Positions 1-5,933 of a stretch of 7,885 nucleotides of DNA are shown piece by piece. Numbering within the stretch: the first letter of the stretch is position 1; each line of letters opens with the position of its first letter. The notes under the pieces were generated by a model that was not told the DNA's origin, searched no databases, and was given only the letters and a program-made list of their open reading frames with translations. The DNA is from CAZJUR01 sp964549525 (lineage in GTDB: Bacteria > Patescibacteriota > Saccharimonadia > Saccharimonadales > Saccharimonadaceae): positions 1 through 7,885 of the forward strand of contig CAZJUR010000012.1 in NCBI GenBank assembly GCA_964549525.1. Reading direction: 5' to 3'. The translations under genes and the position numbers were made by a program.

Positions 1-160
1 CTGAACTGGGATTATACATAATCTCATTGATGATGACATCACCAGAAGAGGCGGCATGGGTGGGGGTGGAAAACACCACTAAACCAACTATACTTGCAAG
101 TGCAAGTGAGCAGTAACGAACATACGCAGGAAACTGATGTTGAAATAGTTTTTGTCTCAT
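1..160 (-). CDS. Exported lamin-tail-domain (LTD) protein, N-terminal part
   Basis: Only the first 53 codons lie in the window; the gene continues past the left edge. Translation from the ATG at 158-160 gives a signal peptide: basic start (MRQK), a hydrophobic stretch at about residues 17-31 (CSLALASIVGLVVF), then a signal-peptidase I type site after THA at residue 36. The mature part opens with GDVIINEIMYNP, which is the characteristic first strand of the lamin-tail domain (LTD). Such domains occur in bacterial exported and cell-surface proteins, often with nucleases or other extracellular domains downstream. The rest of the protein is not visible, so its role cannot be given. A TATAAT box lies about 60 bp upstream. 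The ATG has no clear Shine-Dalgarno sequence; its upstream context is A-rich. Confidence 0.75.
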   Translation of the reverse strand, partial: MRQKLFQHQFPAYVRYCSLALASIVGLVVFSTPTHAASSGDVIINEIMYNPSS

Positions 161-221
161 ATGTATATTTTTTGGAAGCGACAAATGCGCTTTTCAGACT
201 CCATATCCTCTGATACATATA

Positions 222-230
222 ATTATAGCA
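222..230 (-). promoter_or_regulatory. Extended -10 promoter for the LTD protein gene
   Basis: On the minus strand the sequence reads TGC-TATAAT, with the -10 hexamer at 222-227, so it is a perfect TATAAT with an extended TGn. The -35 region, about 17 bp upstream, is poor (T-rich). The inferred 5' leader before the ATG at 160 is about 50 nt. There is no GC-rich hairpin plus T-run between this box and the end of the 274-894 gene, so read-through from that gene is also possible. Confidence 0.55.
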
Positions 231-273
231 TAAGAAGTATATAAAAAAAGTCCTAAATTTAAAAAAAATAAAA

Positions 274-894
274 TTACAACGAAACGAGCTTTTGTAGCGT
301 TTCTAGCATCGGCTGCCCGACATCTTTACCGTCGCGGGTATTCACGATGATTGTACTAATAGTGTTTTTACTCCGCGCCACTACTTGGTTGGCGGACGGA
401 ATAATAGTAGTAGAATCATTTAGTTTTTTACTATCTTTTGATGGAATTCGATTCAATATTTCAAAAGATTTTTTTGCAGCAGCTTCATCTTTTAACTGTC
501 TGGTAGTGATAACCACGTGGCTGATCCGATCATTTTCCTCAACGCGTGCCGTGATATAGGTACACGCCGATACCGATCCTTCTGCCGATTTCGTAGTGGG
601 GATACTTACTCGAGCTTGCGTAATTTTCTGTTTGACCGCTTTTTCTATGCTTTGTGCTGAAATCTTATCACATACTTCACTTTTGGCGTCTTTAGGAATA
701 TTGATCAAACTGTCTTCGACAGATCCAATCTCTTCTTCACCTTCATATATAACTTTCCTCTGTTCATCACGTGGTTTTAGTACAAATTGATTGACGATCA
801 CACCAGTAATCAATATGAGGAGACATGCACCGACTATACCGAGCCGCATTTTTAGCTTTTTGTTCCAACGTTTTTTTGAATGATGCTGTGTCAT
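274..894 (-). CDS. Single-pass membrane-anchored extracytoplasmic protein, unknown function
   Basis: A 206-residue protein that I do not recognise. Residues 1-17 are strongly basic, residues 18-39 form one transmembrane helix (LGIVGACLLILITGVIVNQFVL), and the remaining roughly 165 residues should lie outside the membrane. The outer part has just two cysteines, C75 (in SEVCDK) and C111 (in SACTYI), which could form a disulfide. The pattern of a cysteine near the start, then A-C-x-Y about 35 residues later, resembles small actinobacterial exported domains of the DUF3558 kind. That resemblance is loose and not an assignment. The ATG at 892-894 lies 9 nt after the stop of the upstream sorting-signal ORF, so the two are probably co-transcribed. 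No clear Shine-Dalgarno sequence is seen. Confidence 0.75.
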   Translation of the reverse strand: MTQHHSKKRWNKKLKMRLGIVGACLLILITGVIVNQFVLKPRDEQRKVIYEGEEEIGSVEDSLINIPKDAKSEVCDKISAQSIEKAVKQKITQARVSIPTTKSAEGSVSACTYITARVEENDRISHVVITTRQLKDEAAAKKSFEILNRIPSKDSKKLNDSTTIIPSANQVVARSKNTISTIIVNTRDGKDVGQPMLETLQKLVSL

Positions 895-903
895 ATACTA
901 ATT

Positions 904-1095
904 TTACTTTTTATGACGTGTGGCTGCAAGAACAACTATAGTAATTAAGCACAAAAGTGCACCGACTACAACTACCAGCACTCCTGTTTCACCAGTCTTG
1001 GACAAGATACTATTGCTCTGAGTATTCGAAGTATTATTTATTGGGGAGGATGATAGATATCCTATTCGGAGAAAATTATTTATACCGCTTGCCAA
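904..1095 (-). CDS. Short ORF ending in an LPXTG-like sorting signal; possible remnant
   Basis: A 63-codon frame opening at a TTG (1093-1095). It holds a Ser/Asn/Thr-rich stretch (about residues 14-30), an LSKTGE motif (an LPxTG relative with Ser for Pro), a hydrophobic segment of about 20 residues and a basic tail RHKK. This is the layout of a sortase-anchored C terminus. What is missing is the rest: there is no signal peptide, and an in-frame TGA lies only nine codons upstream of the TTG. It overlaps the last 16 nt of the broken HD gene. The simplest reading is the 3' end of a surface-protein gene whose 5' part was lost, although a tiny tail-anchored membrane protein cannot be excluded. Its stop is 9 nt before the next gene. 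Confidence 0.4.
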   Translation of the reverse strand: MASGINNFLRIGYLSSSPINNTSNTQSNSILSKTGETGVLVVVVGALLCLITIVVLAATRHKK

Positions 1096-1692
1096 TAGAT
1101 AGTCAAACTGAATAACTGATCATGTGATTTTTCCAATTCCTTTAGATTATTGATCCCGAAGTCTTCACGCATAATCCTCAAGCCATCTCCAGTTACGTCG
1201 ACAGCAACTGGTAATAATTTATCCACCATACGAACAAACACAGCTTCGTCGGTATTTTGTTTCTCATATTCTTTCAAGCTGTCGGCCGTATTTGGCGATA
1301 TCTGAGATAAACGCTCTAATATTATGCGTCTTGCTTCTTGCTCTCGTCGATCCTTTTCATGTAATTCCTCATCGGTTAAGTCAAATGTAGCAACGTCCCC
1401 AACTTCTATTTCAAGCATATCGTGAACAATGGCTAACAAGCGCACCTTTTCATTATTCTAAATGAGGATAATACCTTTCAGCGATTGCCGGTGCAGCGAC
1501 AGCGAGGGTAAAACTATGCTCTACATCATTCTCTCTTCTGCTGTCCGAAAGACGCGGTATACGTTTGATGAGAGAAAAATCGTCTGTCAGTTTGCTCGCA
1601 AATAAGGCAATATTTCCAATCTCTGTTGCCTGGACGCGCCTTGCTTCAACGTCTACTTCACCAGTAAACCGCTCCCTAAAATTATCAGACAT
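1080..1692 (-). pseudogene. HD-domain phosphohydrolase (YfbR/HDDC2-like), frameshifted
   Basis: Two adjoining frames together make one HD hydrolase. The upstream frame (1692 to stop 1453-1455) ends PHLE and carries the first metal-binding His in RRENDVEHSF (H59). The downstream frame resumes as NEKVRLLAIVHDMLEIEVGDV with the HD pair, then the family's RREQEA and FVRMVDKL segments with the last Asp. Skipping one base (position 1455) joins them as HLE-NEKV into about 203 residues, the usual length for this family, whose known members act as nucleotide or nucleoside-monophosphate phosphatases. The start is ATG 1690-1692, with AAGGAG 12 nt upstream. The downstream frame alone could start only at GTG 1443-1445 and would lack the first His. 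The C terminus after SHDQLFS looks abrupt and may also be rearranged. A sequencing error or genuine decay would look the same here. Confidence 0.75.
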
Positions 1693-1716
1693 TATTGTTT
1701 AATACTCCTTACCTAA

Positions 1717-1746
1717 ATAATAATATATAAGCACTCTATCTTCCAA
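1717..1746 (-). promoter_or_regulatory. Candidate promoter of the HD gene
   Basis: On the minus strand, TTGGAA (1741-1746) and TATTAT (1717-1722) are separated by 18 bp, followed by AAGGAG at 1705-1710 and the ATG at 1692. Overlapping AT-rich hexamers give alternative -10 choices. Placement ahead of a gene start supports it; the motif match is moderate. Confidence 0.4.
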
Positions 1747-1825
1747 GCATAAGAATGAAAGAAAAATTTTAATCTAATATAAATAAGGAGAATATCTTTA
1801 ACTAAAATTCAATTTGGGAGTTAAA

Positions 1826-1876
1826 ATGGCTCCCTTGTATGCTGAAATTCGAACCTATTTCGAGCAAAATGGCTGA
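1826..1876 (+). CDS. 16-codon mini-ORF inside the repeat unit (speculative)
   Basis: ATG 1826-1828 to TGA 1874-1876 encodes MAPLYAEIRTYFEQNG. A good Shine-Dalgarno sequence, GGGAG (1816-1820), sits 5 nt upstream. The downstream CTCCC can pair with it and mask it. The same 15 residues followed by TGA are encoded at 1976-2023 and, inverted, at 7636-7683, without the ATG or GGGAG in those copies. The two base differences from those copies (TAT/TAC and GAG/GAA) are both silent. It may be a real peptide or just the 3' tail of a lost gene caught in a repeat. I do not recognise the peptide. Confidence 0.25.
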   Translation: MAPLYAEIRTYFEQNG

Positions 1877-1912
1877 GCTTACAAATTTTTGTTGGAAATA
1901 GGTTCGAGCTTC
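1844..1912. repeat. Imperfect palindrome made of two opposed repeat units
   Basis: The arms 1844-1869 and 1887-1912 are inverted copies with 22 of 26 positions matching and a 17-nt loop. The core TCGAACCTATTTC (1849-1861) is exact in its inverse (1895-1907). The same core occurs at 1996-2008 in the left 296-bp repeat and inverted in the right one. The unit also holds TTCGA boxes spaced 11 bp apart. It may be a folded DNA or RNA structure or a protein-binding site; there is no direct evidence of function. Confidence 0.65.
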
Positions 1913-1944
1913 GTCGTATAATTGAGTTAGATCAAGACTATCGT

Positions 1945-1958
1945 GCCGCTCAAGCGGC
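1945..1958. repeat. GC hairpin just outside the left inverted repeat
   Basis: The sequence GCCGCT-CA-AGCGGC forms a 6-bp stem 10 bp outside the left repeat edge. Read outward, its context GCGCCGCTTGAGCGGC matches 15 of 16 bases of the hairpin outside the right repeat. No T-run follows on either strand, so it is not a standard terminator. Confidence 0.5.
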
Positions 1959-1968
1959 GCCTAAATCT

Positions 1969-2264
1969 CAATTTGGCTCCCTTGTACGCTGAAATTCGAA
2001 CCTATTTCGAACAAAATGGCTGAAGTGTAAGCTCAGCCCCGACGCCTGCGGGCGTACACGCCCGCTCGCCCCACCTGAAAAACCCTTTGCCTTATTTTTT
2101 ATTTCCCCCGCCAAGATTTCTTTTGGAAGTTGAAAAGGGTGTTTTCTAGCGGTTCGACTACCCTAAGTGGTAGAGGCGTCAGGGCTTCGCTTAGGCGGCA
2201 AGAGCCGCCGCGCTCTGCGCCCTTGAATCAAAAGGTTAGAGTATGCCCATGGCTTGCTTTGCTC
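1969..2264 (+). repeat. Left copy of 296-bp perfect inverted repeat
   Basis: Read base by base, positions 1969-2264 equal the reverse complement of 7395-7690 (position i pairs with 9659-i) with no mismatch or gap. The match stops abruptly at both ends. The outer end opens CAATTTGG and then the 48-bp unit ending in TGA. The interior has GC-rich hairpins: GCGGGCGT/ACGCCCGC at 2048-2065 and GGCGGC/GCCGCC at 2194-2209. The inner 29 bp encode the last eight residues and stop of the canonical trpS, so this copy overlaps a working gene. It carries no transposase. A 62-codon frame through it is not convincing as a gene. Confidence 0.95.
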
Positions 2265-3237
2265 GCGAAACCACACTTGATGCTTGGTCGTGTGCCTTTT
2301 GGCCACCCTCAGTAATAACGTTCTGTACGTCAGTTGGCGTAATGCTATTATAGTTCGTTTGAAATTCGTCCAAATAGGTATTCACAAGCTCCGTCATAAA
2401 CTTTTTGAAGTCGGCCATGACAGGTTTACCGTCCAAATGCGCAGCCTTGAACCGTTCAAGCTCTTCCGCCTGCTGTTCATTCTTGCAGAGATGGCGACAG
2501 AGAGTAAAGTGGCTTTCGAGTGCATCGTTCATCTCACCTGGCGCGTCTGTTTTTGCGCGCTTAATTTTTGCTTCAACATCTTCCGGGGTATCTTTCAGGA
2601 ATATCGCACCACGCGGATTTGATTTGCTCATTTTACCATCACCGTTAAGCGCCAAAATCCTCAAGGCCTCGACAGCTACGACCTCAGGCTCAACGATAAT
2701 TGATTCACCTTTTCCGTATTCGTTATTAAAACGTCGGGCAAGTCTGCGCGCAAATTCAATGTGCGGATATTGGTCTTCACCTACCGGTACTTTGTCAGCG
2801 TCCTGTACAAAGATATCTGCTGCCATAAGGATTGGATAACGACCAAGTGCCACATTGATAGATTCTGCTTTGGTGTCGTTTTTAAGCTTATCTTTTAGTG
2901 TTGGGTTGCGTAATAGCTCCGAAATGGTTGTGTGTCTGTCCATGTAATTCGCTAATACTACTGTTGGCTCTTCGACTTGGCTTTGTAGATAGATATTGGT
3001 TCGCTCCGGGTCGGCACCAGCGGCGAGGAATGAGCGCACCGTATCGAGGCGATTAGCATTTACTACGTCTGGCTCTTGGTCTGTCAGGCCGTGCAAGTCG
3101 GCAACGAATAGGTTAATTGAACCTTCAAAGTTATCTTGCATTTCAACAACTGGCTTCATCGCGCCTACATAGTTCGCAATTGTCAGCTCTCCAGTGGGTC
3201 GTATACCTGTTACGATTCTGCTCTCATGTGATGTCAT
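2236..3237 (-). CDS. trpS: Tryptophanyl-tRNA synthetase, canonical copy
   Basis: This class Ic synthetase activates tryptophan with ATP and loads tRNA-Trp in the cytoplasm. Its 333 residues match the usual bacterial size. In order: GIRPTG then TIAN at 19-22 (the TrpRS form of HIGH), MAAD at 138-141 with the Asp that reads the indole nitrogen, PVGEDQ at 151-156, and an intact KMSKS at 202-206. I chose ATG 3235-3237 because AAGGAG lies 7 nt before it and it is 1 nt after the stop of the upstream gene. A GTG at 3258 would overlap that gene by 20 nt and lacks a Shine-Dalgarno sequence. It is the last gene of the operon, and its final eight codons and stop lie in the left inverted repeat. No T-run terminator follows the stop. 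It is probably the housekeeping enzyme. Confidence 0.93.
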   Translation of the reverse strand: MTSHESRIVTGIRPTGELTIANYVGAMKPVVEMQDNFEGSINLFVADLHGLTDQEPDVVNANRLDTVRSFLAAGADPERTNIYLQSQVEEPTVVLANYMDRHTTISELLRNPTLKDKLKNDTKAESINVALGRYPILMAADIFVQDADKVPVGEDQYPHIEFARRLARRFNNEYGKGESIIVEPEVVAVEALRILALNGDGKMSKSNPRGAIFLKDTPEDVEAKIKRAKTDAPGEMNDALESHFTLCRHLCKNEQQAEELERFKAAHLDGKPVMADFKKFMTELVNTYLDEFQTNYNSITPTDVQNVITEGGQKAHDQASSVVSRAKQAMGIL

Positions 3238-3238
3238 T

Positions 3239-3970
3239 TTAGCTCTCCTTGCCACCACCCATTAAATCAATATCGTAAACATTTTTAGCTAAGAATCCTT
3301 GATAAGTTGTAGCTCGTGGCATGAGTACATAGCCATCATGGATTGTACTAAAATCACCACTCTTCAGCCCATCTGGTAATTTCTCTGAGGTATTCGGTAT
3401 AAGACTGTCGATTTCGTATATTCTCTTGCTTCTATAGTCACCGTATTCCCCACTTAGAACCCCCTTTATTGCATTCATTGCAATGTGCGCAGCCTTATCC
3501 GACTCAGAGTATTCTTCACCGAATTCTAAAGAGACCGCCGCAGGGTGGTTACCGATAAGCGAGTGGGGTGCCTCAGCCGCCTTAATGAAAGCAACATTTT
3601 CTGCTTCGAGGTGACTCAAGATATATCGAACTCCTTTCGTCAAGTTTGTAACGATAGGGATGAATCTCTCATCAGCTTTTGTAGTGTGTATGTCTAATAT
3701 GTATTGAGACTTTTGGCATTCAGCCAACAAGCTTGGAGCAATGTCCGCTTCATGACCAGATATATCGCTCCGATTAAAGGATCTGTTTAGATCAGTGTCA
3801 ATCCATCGCCTGTTTAGTTCGTATGCTCGTTCATTTGCGAGTATTGTTCGGACTTGGACACTAAGTCCCGTGTCTGCGTGGACATCATCTATCACTACTT
3901 TACCGAAACGTTCGTTGCCGTGCTGACATCCGACTACTGTAAGTTGACTTTCTACGCCATTTATCTTCAC
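3239..3970 (-). CDS. Aspartoacylase/succinylglutamate desuccinylase-like zinc hydrolase (copy A)
   Basis: About 243 residues of the AstE/AspA (M14-related) fold, which cleaves an N-acyl group from an amino acid. Zinc ligands are visible as HGNE (H17, E20) and DIHTT (H95). The substrate-site motif DTDLNRSF (N62, R63) matches the family's D-x-N-R, and SLEFG holds the likely catalytic Glu (E149). The true substrate is unknown. Family members act on N-acetyl-aspartate, N-succinyl-glutamate or, for aminoacylase-3, N-acetyl aromatic amino acids. I chose GTG 3968-3970, which is 1 nt after the GNAT stop and has AGGAG about 7 nt upstream. An ATG at 3985 would add five residues with no ribosome site. 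It pairs with a paralogue on the other side of the GNAT gene. Confidence 0.85.
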   Translation of the reverse strand: MKINGVESQLTVVGCQHGNERFGKVVIDDVHADTGLSVQVRTILANERAYELNRRWIDTDLNRSFNRSDISGHEADIAPSLLAECQKSQYILDIHTTKADERFIPIVTNLTKGVRYILSHLEAENVAFIKAAEAPHSLIGNHPAAVSLEFGEEYSESDKAAHIAMNAIKGVLSGEYGDYRSKRIYEIDSLIPNTSEKLPDGLKSGDFSTIHDGYVLMPRATTYQGFLAKNVYDIDLMGGGKES

Positions 3971-3971
3971 C

Positions 3972-4634
3972 TTAATGCTCCTCATTGTCGAGCGCTACTC
4001 GAGTTATGGCTCCGACGCATAGAATTGCATCGCCATTCTCAAAGTTTATTTTTTCATAGAACTTGCCGTCTGCATCGTGAGTTGGGCGTTCACCGTACAG
4101 GGGCTGGCCGCCATAGTATCCGCGCGATATAGGAAATGAGCCTCCAATTTTGCCAGCAATTTTATTACCTACACTCTCAATATGGGACGGTACTTGCACG
4201 TTGTCTTCATCTAACTTTGGATAAAAGTCGGACATCAGTGCTGTGCCTGACCTAAACATTCTGATCGATTGGGTTCTAAATGCAAAGTAGTCAGGATTAA
4301 GCGCATCTATGACACGTCTGTTTATCATTTTAGTAATACCTCTACCTTGTGCTGCCTGTGCAATTTGTACACCTGATAGATAAAGGGCAGAGCCTTCTTC
4401 GAATTGGAATGTCTTGTACAGAGCGTATCCAGCCAATGCGCGCGTCTGGTCTAGCGCACTAAAACTAATCTCAGCATCGTCTATGTGTTCATCGACATCT
4501 TTACGAAGCGCATCGCTAATCGGAATAAGAAACCCTTGGGAAGTTATCTCATAGGCTCTTTCTCTATCGGATATACCTTCAATTATCGTTATATCCTCTT
4601 GATGGTTCTTTATTGCTGGGCGCATTTCAGACAT
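3972..4634 (-). CDS. GNAT-family N-acyltransferase
   Basis: A 220-residue protein with a GNAT core. Strand 4 (residues about 82-93, ALYLSGVQIAQ) runs into the acyl-CoA pyrophosphate loop AAQGRGITKM (94-103) and then a helix. GNAT enzymes move an acetyl or other acyl group from acyl-CoA to an amine. The acceptor here is unknown. The region after about residue 115 (tyrosine- and glycine-rich, SFPISRGYYGGQPLYG) is longer than in minimal GNATs and may shape the acceptor site. ATG 4632-4634 is 2 nt after the preceding stop with no clear ribosome site, so translation probably depends on coupling. Its position between two N-deacylase-like genes suggests linked N-acylation and deacylation. That link is inference. 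Confidence 0.8.
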   Translation of the reverse strand: MSEMRPAIKNHQEDITIIEGISDRERAYEITSQGFLIPISDALRKDVDEHIDDAEISFSALDQTRALAGYALYKTFQFEEGSALYLSGVQIAQAAQGRGITKMINRRVIDALNPDYFAFRTQSIRMFRSGTALMSDFYPKLDEDNVQVPSHIESVGNKIAGKIGGSFPISRGYYGGQPLYGERPTHDADGKFYEKINFENGDAILCVGAITRVALDNEEH

Positions 4635-4636
4635 AA

Positions 4637-5389
4637 TCAGTTAGACTTTCTGCCACCCATAAAATTTTCTCTTACTGTAGCTGAATTAACAATTTTGTCA
4701 ACCCCTGTTTCATATAGCTGTATCGATGACGTCTTCTCGGCATAGAAGCCCTTATATCCCTTGTAGTGTTTTTCTCCAATTAGAAACGGATAGTAATCAT
4801 GGTTTTTGCTAAATATGAAATTGTGCTCGTTGTCTAAATTTGTATCTTCCGGGATAGTACCAACGATGTGATAGAGAATCTTGCTCAAAGATGAGCCATA
4901 GGTATTTTCTTGAAGTCCATCAACTAATGATTCGACTACCTGTAGGGCCTCTTTAGTTTTAGCGAAATCCTCATTGAACTCAAGAGAAATACTATTATCT
5001 ACACAGCCTATAAGTGAATGAACTACCCCTGTAAACTTCATTAGAGCAACATTTTCGCTGGGTAGGAATGATAAAGCTTGCTTTACGCCGTCATTCAGAC
5101 GAGCAATTATGGGCACAAAATCCACGTCTGATGTAGTCGTGTGGATATCTATAACAAAATCATACTTTTGTGCTAATCTGTAGATTTCATCGGCTCTCTT
5201 CTCCTCGTAGCTCTTTTTGCCACTTCTGTGATATGACCTGTTCATGTCAGTTTCGATAAATCGCTCATTTTGCTCGTATGCTTTCGGATTTGCTATAACT
5301 GTGTCTATATCAGAGTTCTCAAAGTGGTCAACTATCTTCTTTCCAAAAACTTCGTTTCCATGCTGCATTGTCACAATCAATATTCTCAC
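4637..5389 (-). CDS. Aspartoacylase/succinylglutamate desuccinylase-like zinc hydrolase (copy B)
   Basis: A 250-residue paralogue of the 3239-3970 enzyme. It keeps the zinc ligands HGNE (H10, E13) and DIHTT (H83), the DMNRSY substrate motif (N50, R51, with Met for Leu), and SLEFNE with the likely catalytic Glu (E137). It should also be an N-acyl-amino-acid amidohydrolase with unknown substrate. GTG 5387-5389 overlaps the SET stop as GTGA, and GGGAG lies 5 nt upstream, so the start is well supported. The two copies share the N-terminal half clearly (ANxxAYExNxRxIxTDxNRS) and differ more after about residue 150, which suggests related but different substrates or a two-subunit enzyme. Confidence 0.85.
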   Translation of the reverse strand: MRILIVTMQHGNEVFGKKIVDHFENSDIDTVIANPKAYEQNERFIETDMNRSYHRSGKKSYEEKRADEIYRLAQKYDFVIDIHTTTSDVDFVPIIARLNDGVKQALSFLPSENVALMKFTGVVHSLIGCVDNSISLEFNEDFAKTKEALQVVESLVDGLQENTYGSSLSKILYHIVGTIPEDTNLDNEHNFIFSKNHDYYPFLIGEKHYKGYKGFYAEKTSSIQLYETGVDKIVNSATVRENFMGGRKSN

Positions 5390-5913
5390 TGTTTCTCCCG
5401 TTTTTCATTATCTATCATTTTCTGCAAGTACATCGAAAAGTACCCTTTATACTTTTGCTGCAGTTCAGAATTTTGCCAGTCGTCCGATGTAACAGCCCCA
5501 CGACAATTCTTTGACCCGCAGTTGCACGTAAAATTGAAGTATTCATTCTGATATGCAACTACATAATCACCAGTCAATTCTTCGCCAAGCTCAATGTCAC
5601 GCATTGCTGTTGTGTCTATCTGGCCGCAAATACCAACATTTGGCGAACATGAATGGTTGATACCGACCATCACACCTTTCGCCTCGGATTGGCTCTTTGG
5701 AGCAAGGAAAATAGTATCGTCAACTTGCAGTCCAGCGGCTTTACACTCATCTGGAAGTTTATTAAAATCGCTTGCATCAAGCAAATAGCCGCCTTTGTAT
5801 GCGATTACTTCATCTTTCGCTATTTTCTCAATTGCAAATAGTCCCTCTCCATGAATTGAGCTTTTGCGAAGTTCAACTTTGGGTGAAATCCAAGATTTTA
5901 CGACCATATCCAC
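5386..5913 (-). CDS. SET-domain protein methyltransferase
   Basis: A 175-residue, almost pure SET domain. The SAM-binding start is HGEGLFA (21-27). NHSCSPN (86-92) and ELTGDY (112-117) are the two knot motifs; the usual ELTYDY is changed to Gly at the fourth position. CNCGSKNC (130-137) is a post-SET zinc site, with C89 of NHSC as a likely fourth ligand. SET enzymes use S-adenosylmethionine to methylate lysines, classically in histones and in ribosomal or other proteins in bacteria. The target is unknown; operon partners are candidates. The start is GTG 5911-5913 or ATG 5905-5907, 20-26 nt after the trpS-paralogue stop. Neither has a strong ribosome site, and a TATAAT lies just upstream (5919-5924). 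The stop overlaps the next gene by 4 nt. Confidence 0.88.
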   Translation of the reverse strand: MDMVVKSWISPKVELRKSSIHGEGLFAIEKIAKDEVIAYKGGYLLDASDFNKLPDECKAAGLQVDDTIFLAPKSQSEAKGVMVGINHSCSPNVGICGQIDTTAMRDIELGEELTGDYVVAYQNEYFNFTCNCGSKNCRGAVTSDDWQNSELQQKYKGYFSMYLQKMIDNEKREKQ

Positions 5914-5933
5914 TATGTAATTATAGCCTAGTG

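Noticed and set aside
1895..1912. tRNA-like GGTTCGA boxes in the repeats
   Set aside because: They resemble a T-loop, but no acceptor, D or anticodon arms can be folded around any copy.
1826..2023. CRISPR-like array
   Set aside because: The core copies are few, in mixed orientation and unevenly spaced, and no cas gene is present.
2048..2209. Intrinsic terminator after trpS in the left repeat
   Set aside because: The stems GCGGGCGT/ACGCCCGC and GGCGGC/GCCGCC are strong but no T-run follows on the minus strand.
2130..2315. Plus-strand 61-codon frame through the left repeat into the antisense of trpS
   Set aside because: It consists of repeat sequence and then the complement of trpS. It starts at TTG without a ribosome site, and its product is Arg/Ser/Pro-rich with no domain.
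4637..5388. Alternative genetic code with TGA as Gly or Trp
   Set aside because: TGA serves as the stop in the SET and aspartoacylase-like genes exactly where the next gene starts, so the standard code fits.
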